The position numbers were made by a program, and so were the translations under genes. A stretch of 7,681 bases of DNA from Candidatus Zhuqueibacterota bacterium 4484_87 (GTDB taxonomy: Bacteria; Zhuqueibacterota; Zhuqueibacteria; Thermofontimicrobiales; Thermofontimicrobiaceae), in NCBI GenBank assembly GCA_002085355.1, contig NATN01000222.1:1-7681 (forward strand). Direction: 5' to 3'. The notes below the pieces were generated by a model that saw only the letters and a program-made list of their open reading frames with translations, had not been told where the DNA came from and made no database searches. Positions 1 to 5,298 of this stretch are shown in pieces (positions within the stretch are counted from its first letter, which is position 1; each line of letters opens with the position of its first letter).

Positions 1-864
1 ACGGCCATCTATTTTCACGAGAATCAAATTTGCTATCCCTGGTCTCCGGATGACCGAGATGTTCGCCAAAATCGAGATCGCCATTACGGATTTATCAATT
101 ACGCTTCTGCTCTTGCTGCCGATGCCATCTTTTTCAATTCCCAATTCCATCAAACCGCGTTTTTTGAAGAACTGCCGCGTATGTTAAAGCACTTCCCTGA
201 CCATCTGGGTCTGGAAAATGTTGAAAAACTAAAAAACAAAAGTCAGGTGCTCCATCTTGGGCTGGATCTGGCGCGGTTCGATAAATTTCGCGTAAACGAA
301 AAACCAGACAAACCACTCATTCTCTGGAATCATCGCTGGGAATACGATAAAAATCCGACTGATTTTTTTAATGCGCTTTATGTACTTCACAGCGAGGGAC
401 TGGAGTTTGAAGTTGTTGTTTTAGGAGAAAACTTTTCTCAAAATCCTATCGAGTTTGATATTGCCAGAGATAAACTGGGTCATAAAATTATCCAATTTGG
501 CTATGCCCAGACGTTTGAAGATTATGCCCGATGGCTCTGGAGGTCGGATATCATTCCGGTCACATCTCGTCAAGACTTTTTTGGCGCCAGTACAGTAGAA
601 GCTATTTATTGCGGTTGTTTTCCTATATTGCCAAATCGCCTATCTTTTCCGGAAATTTTTTCCATCCAACAATATCCGGATAATTTTTACAACCCCTTTG
701 ACGAGCTTGTGGACAAGTTAATTTGGGCTGTCAGAAACATTGGAATGGTTCGCAGCCAAAATTTTAAGAAAGCTGTCGAAAAATATACCTGGGAGCAAGT
801 GGCAGAGCACTATGATGACATACTGGAAAAATTAACAGAGATCAGCACCAGAAAAATTGACTAA
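1..864 (+). CDS. tRNA-queuosine alpha-mannosyltransferase-like glycosyltransferase (DUF3524/GT4), 5' end missing
   Basis: The frame is open from base 1 to TAA at 862-864, giving 287 residues; the N-terminus lies outside the window, probably some 80-90 residues by comparison with the family. In the N-terminal DUF3524-type part I see YFHENQICYPW (window residues 4-14), then RHYGFINYASALAADAIFFNS (about 31-51). These match the human GTDC1/QTMAN pattern HENQ...YG...S.L.AD...FNS. The C-terminal GT4 half begins at about residue 101 with LILWNHRWEYDKNP, followed by VVLGENF and the nucleotide-sugar-site segment DFFGASTVEAIYCGCFPILP (192-211). In that segment D192 and E200 occupy the E-x7-E positions; human GTDC1 has Glu where this protein has Asp. 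Known for the family: the vertebrate enzyme transfers mannose from GDP-mannose to queuosine of tRNA-Asp in the cytoplasm. That this bacterial protein uses the same donor and acceptor is inference. Family assignment is strong, exact substrate less so. Confidence 0.85.
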   Translation, partial: TAIYFHENQICYPWSPDDRDVRQNRDRHYGFINYASALAADAIFFNSQFHQTAFFEELPRMLKHFPDHLGLENVEKLKNKSQVLHLGLDLARFDKFRVNEKPDKPLILWNHRWEYDKNPTDFFNALYVLHSEGLEFEVVVLGENFSQNPIEFDIARDKLGHKIIQFGYAQTFEDYARWLWRSDIIPVTSRQDFFGASTVEAIYCGCFPILPNRLSFPEIFSIQQYPDNFYNPFDELVDKLIWAVRNIGMVRSQNFKKAVEKYTWEQVAEHYDDILEKLTEISTRKID

Positions 865-875
865 TTTTATTTAAC

Positions 876-881
876 AGGAGG
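876..881 (+). promoter_or_regulatory. Strong ribosome binding site of the broken peptidase gene
   Basis: AGGAGG lies 7 nt upstream of ATG 889. It is a near-consensus Shine-Dalgarno sequence and it fixes the original start of the peptidase remnant at 889 rather than at the later ATG at 954, which has no comparable site. It sits only 12 nt after the stop of the glycosyltransferase gene, so the two genes were probably co-transcribed. Confidence 0.7.
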
Positions 882-888
882 AAAATTG

Positions 889-1226
889 ATGAAAAGAATG
901 CGCATTTATTTTTCGGTAATGCTAATTCTTTTTTACTGACGCCTTGTTATTCTATGGAAACCAAAGAAGATACCTCCGGAGCACTCAGACCAATTCAACT
1001 GGAAGACATGTTAGCCTGGAAAAACATTCGCTCTGCTAGTGTCTCCAATAACGGTATCTGGTTTGCTTATAATCTTTCACCCAACAAAGGCGACAGTGAA
1101 GTGATTATTCGCCAGACAAAGGGAATTCCTTATCTCAAATTGGATGATTATCTCAAAGAGTGCGCGAAAAAGAGAATGAAAAAAACAGAAACGAAAAAAG
1201 CGAAAAAGGGTGATAAAGAGAAATAA
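889..1226 (+). pseudogene. Remnant of a secreted S9-family peptidase (prolyl oligopeptidase type), frameshifted and internally deleted
   Basis: From ATG 889 the frame reads MKRMRIYFSVMLILFY and stops at TGA 937-939. Adding one T to the six-T run at 929-934 restores a complete signal peptide (…LILFLLTPCYS) leading into the frame that runs to TAA 1224-1226. The mature start has the pattern L.PIQLEDMLAWKNIRSASVS, then WFAYNLSPNKGDSEVIIRQT, typical of the N-terminus of large secreted S9 dipeptidyl aminopeptidases, which are usually about 800-950 residues. Directly afterwards comes KGIPYLKLDDYLKE and a Lys-rich tail. I read this as the C-terminal end of the same family, where a W-x-x-x-G-[IV]-P-x-L motif follows the hydrolase domain. 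The beta-propeller and the Ser/Asp/His catalytic domain are absent. The RBS upstream and a terminator 30 nt downstream are intact, so this is most simply a gene that lost its middle. A small functional Lys-rich secreted protein is a less likely alternative. Confidence 0.7.
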
Positions 1227-1256
1227 TTAAATATACTGCCGCAAATCTCTGGCAAT

Positions 1257-1302
1257 AGCCTGTATGGGTTTTGTAATTCCAAAATCTTTGCAGGCTTTTT
1301 TT
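1257..1302 (+). terminator. Rho-independent terminator after the peptidase remnant
   Basis: AGCCTG (1257-1262) pairs perfectly with CAGGCT (1291-1296). Inside it, GGTTTTG (1267-1273) pairs with CAAAATC (1280-1286) with one G-U wobble, around a 6-nt loop; a 4x4 internal loop separates the two stems. A run of seven T follows at 1296-1302. It lies 30 nt after the stop at 1226 and separates the glycosyltransferase/peptidase unit from the signalling cluster. Bases 1303-1345 show nothing else I can name. Confidence 0.75.
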
Positions 1303-1345
1303 AATATCAGACAAAAATATCCCGCCTCCCGCACAAAAATATTGC

Positions 1346-1374
1346 TTGACTTCAATAAAAAATTTACTTAATTT
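1346..1374 (+). promoter_or_regulatory. Candidate sigma70-like promoter for the signalling cluster
   Basis: TTGACT (1346-1351) is a good -35 match. A 17-nt spacer leads to TAATTT (1369-1374), a poor -10 match (3 of 6). The surrounding DNA is very AT-rich, which makes chance matches likely. Its position after the terminator and 39 nt before ATG 1413 is right for a promoter that would drive the five-gene run to the right. No clear operator or riboswitch is visible. Confidence 0.35.
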
Positions 1375-1412
1375 TTAATAAATTTTGCGATCGCTCATTT
1401 TGAGTGGAAAAA

Positions 1413-2375
1413 ATGATAATACGAAGGTTTTTATTACAGATTATGTTTCTCCTCTTTTCCTTCCCATCCATCGTTTTTAGCCAAAACAGCCAGGGAACAG
1501 AGGGAGAGACTATTTGCCTGATCGATTTGGCAGGACTGAAACAGATTGCGGATATTCGCCTTAACGATTTTTATAATCCATCTCTCTATTTTTTTGTCAT
1601 ACAATCGACTTCTTCTTTTCCGGCGTATCTGAGAATAAACATCACAGTCACAGATTGCATTGACCCGAAACTTCAACTCAGAGAAGTCATTCTGGAAACG
1701 GATGAATTTCAAATTACGCCGCAACATACAAATTACACCTTTCTCCCGGAGCAAATAATTAATATTAAAATTGACGACGATTTAAGAGATGCCATTGTCA
1801 CCAATGGCGGGATGCTTTTAGCCGGAAGGTATTGTTTTCAATTCCAACTTCTCAACAAAGATAATGGTCAATTGGCGGGGATTTCAAATACGGAGTGTTT
1901 GGAAGTTTCAGTGCCTGATCCGCCGGAATTAATTTATCCTGAAAATAATGCCATAATTCAAAATGGCCAGATCAATTTCCAATGGTTATCGGTTGGGGTA
2001 CGGCAAGGATTAAATATTCGCTACCGCCTGACAATCGCGGAGAAAGAAACAGGACAAACCGCGCAAGAGGCGATTTTGAATATTCCGTTTTTTCTGTCAG
2101 ATGACAGCAAACCAATTGAAAAAAATTCCAACGGAACCCGGGAAATAATAAATTTCGTGTATCCCTTTGATTTAAAAATGGCAGAGCCTCTAGCGACCGG
2201 AAAAACTTATGTGTGGCAAATTCAAGCATTTGATGAATTCGGCAGGCCAGTCGGCGGCAATCAGGGTAAGAGCCGAATTTTTTCATTTAATATCCTCTCC
2301 TCCGATGAGACGAGTGAAAGCATTGAAATTATTTTTGAATTCAAGCCAAAAGATTCCGGCAGCGAAAAATTTTGA
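1413..2375 (+). CDS. Secreted protein with C-terminal fibronectin-III-like domain
   Basis: A 320-residue protein from ATG 1413; GTG 1404 is an in-frame alternative adding three residues, and neither has a strong ribosome binding site. Residues 1-23 form a signal peptide (MIIRRFL…, hydrophobic core, cleavage near IVFS-QN). The first exported part (about 24-165) is beta-rich with four Cys: one near the N-terminus (ETICLIDL), one in VTDCIDP, one in GRYCFQF and one in NTECLEV. It does not match a family I can name. From PPELIYPENNAII (residue 170) to SRIFSFNIL (about 303) the pattern F.W…Y.L.I.E…Y.F.L…L.TGKTYVWQIQAFDEFGR is that of an Fn3-like beta-sandwich. The two-part layout is reminiscent of Bacteroidota TANFOR-type surface proteins, a weak resemblance. 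It precedes the FecR gene by 15 nt and is probably its operon partner. Likely location is periplasm or cell surface; ligand unknown. Confidence 0.75.
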   Translation: MIIRRFLLQIMFLLFSFPSIVFSQNSQGTEGETICLIDLAGLKQIADIRLNDFYNPSLYFFVIQSTSSFPAYLRINITVTDCIDPKLQLREVILETDEFQITPQHTNYTFLPEQIINIKIDDDLRDAIVTNGGMLLAGRYCFQFQLLNKDNGQLAGISNTECLEVSVPDPPELIYPENNAIIQNGQINFQWLSVGVRQGLNIRYRLTIAEKETGQTAQEAILNIPFFLSDDSKPIEKNSNGTREIINFVYPFDLKMAEPLATGKTYVWQIQAFDEFGRPVGGNQGKSRIFSFNILSSDETSESIEIIFEFKPKDSGSEKF

Positions 2376-2390
2376 CGCTGAAATAGACTT

Positions 2391-3102
2391 ATGAATAGAC
2401 TGACAGCTAAATTAAATCTTGCCATCTTAATTTTACTTCTTTTGGTTTGCAGTTTGTCGGGGCAAATCATAAACAAAACCGCAATAGCAGCAGCAACTGT
2501 CATCAAAGGAAAAGTTTGGATTAAAACTGGTTTGCAGCCTCGGCATCTGTTGAAACCCGGGCAGCAGATTTTTCCCAACGATACAGTGTTCACCAGCGAT
2601 TCCGGCTATTGAAATTGACACACCAAATGCTGTAGTGTCGGTAAAAGGTACGGAATTTCTGCTCATTTTCGACCCTGAAACCGGTACCTGGCTTTCCGTG
2701 TTAAATGGAGTTGTCGAATTGAGTAATGATCTGGGCAAAGTACTCGTTTCACGCGAACAGCAGAGTCGTGTCGAAAATGGCAAATCGCCAACTCCGCCAG
2801 AATCGATCAGAGCTGAAAGAATCATTGAAATGTGGCATAGCAAAAGGCAAGACAGCTCCAAAATTCAAATTCGTGATGCGCTGTTGCAAAAACTCATCGA
2901 AAAATTTGGACTTGCTGATTCTTTAAAAGATTACGTTTTTGATAATGTTAAAATTCGCGGTGGCGACAGAGATATAACCGAATACCTACAATTCATTCTG
3001 AAACAAAATTCCAAAAATGTCCGGTGGGAATTAGAAACTACAAATGATGGCACCAGACGCCTGAAAATTATTATTGACAATTTTCAGCCGAAAAAGCCTT
3101 AA
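2391..3102 (+). pseudogene. FecR-domain periplasmic protein, apparently disrupted by an internal deletion with frameshift
   Basis: ATG 2391 opens a frame with a signal peptide (LNLAILILLLLVCSLSG, cleavage near residue 25). It continues into the FecR start ATVIKGKVWIKTG…LLKPGQQIFPNDTVFTSDSGY and then hits TGA 2610-2612. The rest of the domain continues in another frame: IDTPNAVVSVKGTEF (from 2614), WLSVLNGVVELSND, then SREQQSRVENG, a typical FecR end. In an intact FecR domain (PF04773) about 50 residues of beta-strands (…DGS.L.L…) lie between the TSDSGY and IDTPNAV blocks; here they are missing. So the gene seems to have lost roughly 150 bases plus the frame, rather than one base. A GTG at 2635 could in principle start the second part but has no ribosome binding site. 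The last ~75 residues (RDALLQKLIEKFGL…IIIDNFQPKKP, ending at TAA 3100-3102) are not a domain I recognise. FecR-type domains are periplasmic and are frequently found beside CHASE2 proteins, as here. Confidence 0.7.
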
Positions 3103-3248
3103 AACTAATTAAAAATTTATTAGATAGTGAATCTTATTTTGCGCCGACTCAATAACCAGTTTCCCCAATAGCAGCGCCATCGCCAAAACATTGAAATATC
3201 TGTCGTCTAATATTTTCAGTTACTTTTTTGTGCAAATGCAAAATTGCC

Positions 3249-5297
3249 ATGCGAAAATGCCCGTTGAAAATATATCCATTTAAGTCATCAAAAATTTTCG
3301 GTGTAATCGTCGTCGTTATTTTTTCTATTTTTTTGTCTTCTCTTTCGGCAAGCACGGAAACGACTCAAAACGAACGTTTCTCCCATTTCCCGAAAGTAGA
3401 AATTATCGTACCGCGTCCGGAGGAAAAAATAGACTCTAAAACTCCGCTGATTCTGATTTCTCTTTTCGATGAGGATGATGATTTAAATTTGGAAACGGTC
3501 ACCCTGAAAATTGACGATACGGATGTCTCTTGCAGGGCGCAAATCAGCCGCACGTTAATCAGCTTCGTCCCGAAAAAGCCGCTGAAAAGGGGCAAACATG
3601 TCATTGCGGTTTCTGTAGCAGACTCTTCGAAAAATCGCACTGGACCTGTTACCTGGCAATTTTTCGTTTCACCAAATCCAACGCGGACAGAGAGAACATC
3701 TGCCATTCACGGAAAAATTGAATTGAAATCAAATTTTAATTTTTTTCCTCAGGGGAAACCGACTTACTACCGCCCCGGCGACACTCAATTGCTTCGATTG
3801 GATTTGAGCAAAAAATATCGAGACTGGTCATTGGCTTTTTCGACAATTCAACGCACACACTTCCACAGACAAGACCGTTCAATTGATAACCAATACCAGC
3901 CATTTAATCGCTATCAACTTTATTTGCAAAGGAAAAACCTCAAGCTGCACATCGGGGACGACGTACCGAATTTTTCGCCTTTGACGTTGTCAAATACCAG
4001 AATTCGTGGCTTCAGTCTGCAATGGAGCTATAAATCATTCTCGACAAAATTTATTCAGGGACAAATGTACCGCGCGGTTATTCCTTTGACTTCATTGCAA
4101 ATTCCGGTATTCTCCCGAAATGTCTTCGCTGCTGCCATTGGTTTTCGCTTTTTTTCCGCTTTCAAGTTCACATTCAATTTCATAAAATTTAAAGAGAACG
4201 CGGGCTCATCTCCTCTGCCTGATTCTATTTTTTCTCGTTTCCACCCTGCTGAAAATCTGGTCGTCAGCTCACGCCTTGAATTTTTATCAACGGATCGAAA
4301 AACTGAATTTTCAGCCGAGGCGGCGCACAGCGTATTCATTTACAACAGCGAATGCGATCAACAAAAAGCTCTTTTCAAAGGGCTCAAGGAAAATATTCCG
4401 CCCTGGCTCATAAAAATAAATGACTGCTACATCACAACTTTTTCGCGGGAGCCGATGGAAAATCTCGCGCCACGAACTTATCAACTCCGTTTGCGGAGAC
4501 GATTTAGATATTCAAATATTTCAGTCAAATTTTTTCGCATTCCATTGGTTTTTACAACCATGGGAAATCAGAATTTACCTCTCAATTCCCAGCAATTGGA
4601 AATTTCAAGTTTCTCAAATTTGTACGCCAACAAAATTCTTCTCTCTCTGGGATTTACAAGCGGCAAAAATAATTTGATTCCTTACCTCAGCGCACAAACA
4701 ACGAATAAAAAGCGGGTACATTTCAACATTAATTATGCTGTCAATTCATCATTTTTTCTGCGAGCCGGATTGCAGAAGTTCTCACAAAAAACTACTAAAA
4801 GCTTATTCAGCGATAATTTCACGGCAAATAACAACCTTGATCTATTGAACATGGGAGGCTCATTACGAGTGAGCAATCATCATCAACTATTTTTTAATTT
4901 TTTTCGTTCTGCTTCAAATGTTCAATCCGAGAGTATCGCCGAGTACCAGTCTCTATCTTTTTCAACCAGGCATAATTTTAAAATTCCTTTGACGCTCGCT
5001 TTCGGAGTCGATTACACAGAAAACAAATTGCGACACGATTTATCCTTCAAATACACAAATTTTCGCTGGAATATTCGTTACAATATCGCTGCATCTTCCT
5101 GCCAACTATTTTTTTCGGGTAACATCAGTCAAATTGAAGAAGTCAGCAGAGTTTTCCACCGAAGATATTATTTTTCCACTGGCTCCACAGTGCGCTTGAA
5201 ACAAGGGCTTTCTCTCATCGGACGAATCAATTACTTTACCAATGACTCCGGGTATTCAATGTGTCGAGTCAGTCTGGGAATTCAGGAGACATTCTAA
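3249..5297 (+). CDS. Outer-membrane beta-barrel protein with N-terminal Ig-like domain
   Basis: ATG 3249 gives 682 residues; the frame is open from a TTG at 3228, but nothing favours that start. A basic segment and hydrophobic helix (about 15-34, FGVIVVVIFSIFLSSLSAS) form a signal peptide. Residues ~48-143 (PKVEIIVPRPEEKI…DEDDDLNLETVTLKIDD…VPKKPLKRGKHVIAVSVADSS…WQFFVSPNP) look like a bacterial Ig-like beta-sandwich. The remainder, ~150-682, is rich in alternating aromatic/polar strands (LYLQRKNLKLHIGD, RGFSLQWSYKSFSTKFIQGQ, HQLFFNFFRS) with no long hydrophobic helix. The last residue is Phe (SLGIQETF), the usual BAM-recognised end of a barrel strand. I do not recognise a named family. Upstream 146 nt after the FecR gene hold no gene or clear promoter. 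Downstream the cyclase starts 1 nt after this stop, implying coupled expression. Possible roles are a surface sensor, an anchor for the upstream secreted protein, or a pore; none is shown by the sequence. Confidence 0.75.
   Translation: MRKCPLKIYPFKSSKIFGVIVVVIFSIFLSSLSASTETTQNERFSHFPKVEIIVPRPEEKIDSKTPLILISLFDEDDDLNLETVTLKIDDTDVSCRAQISRTLISFVPKKPLKRGKHVIAVSVADSSKNRTGPVTWQFFVSPNPTRTERTSAIHGKIELKSNFNFFPQGKPTYYRPGDTQLLRLDLSKKYRDWSLAFSTIQRTHFHRQDRSIDNQYQPFNRYQLYLQRKNLKLHIGDDVPNFSPLTLSNTRIRGFSLQWSYKSFSTKFIQGQMYRAVIPLTSLQIPVFSRNVFAAAIGFRFFSAFKFTFNFIKFKENAGSSPLPDSIFSRFHPAENLVVSSRLEFLSTDRKTEFSAEAAHSVFIYNSECDQQKALFKGLKENIPPWLIKINDCYITTFSREPMENLAPRTYQLRLRRRFRYSNISVKFFRIPLVFTTMGNQNLPLNSQQLEISSFSNLYANKILLSLGFTSGKNNLIPYLSAQTTNKKRVHFNINYAVNSSFFLRAGLQKFSQKTTKSLFSDNFTANNNLDLLNMGGSLRVSNHHQLFFNFFRSASNVQSESIAEYQSLSFSTRHNFKIPLTLAFGVDYTENKLRHDLSFKYTNFRWNIRYNIAASSCQLFFSGNISQIEEVSRVFHRRYYFSTGSTVRLKQGLSLIGRINYFTNDSGYSMCRVSLGIQETF
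5284..5288 (+). promoter_or_regulatory. Ribosome binding site that fixes the cyclase start
   Basis: AGGAG inside the last codons of the barrel gene lies 10 nt before ATG 5299. This favours 5299 over the in-frame ATG 5242, which lies deep in the barrel gene. The start at 5299 also places a positively charged N-terminus directly before the first membrane helix. Confidence 0.6.
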
Positions 5298-5298
5298 A

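Noticed and set aside
929..939. Possible programmed slippage at the six-T run in the peptidase signal peptide
   Set aside because: The run is short for transcriptional slippage, and the gene downstream lacks its catalytic domain, so there is no intact product to regulate. A plain mutation or homopolymer read error is simpler.
1387..1394. GCGATCGC palindrome before the Fn3-like gene
   Set aside because: It is identical to the cyanobacterial HIP1 octamer, but I noticed only this one copy and nothing else suggests a cyanobacterium. A single 8-base palindrome is weak evidence for an operator.
2598..2635. Programmed ribosomal frameshift in the FecR gene
   Set aside because: There is no slippery heptamer or obvious stimulatory hairpin, and the domain would still lack about 50 central residues after a shift.
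3228..3248. TTG 3228 as start of the barrel protein
   Set aside because: It would add seven residues, two of them Cys, before a complete signal peptide that already starts at ATG 3249, and no RBS supports it.
3103..3248. A small gene or promoter in the 146-nt gap between the FecR and barrel genes
   Set aside because: Plus-strand frames are interrupted by stops. TTGAAA (3191) and TAATAT (3208) are only 11 nt apart, too close for a sigma70 promoter, and there is no hairpin with a T run.
3149..3355. Minus-strand open frame of 68 codons across the FecR-barrel gap
   Set aside because: It overlaps the signal-peptide coding part of the barrel gene on the opposite strand, has no RBS I can see and no recognisable motif. 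The other minus-strand frames are likewise antisense to well-supported genes.
5242..5298. Earlier cyclase start at ATG 5242
   Set aside because: It lies within the barrel gene and adds 19 residues unlike a CHASE2 N-terminus. ATG 5299 has AGGAG 10 nt upstream and immediately precedes the membrane helix.
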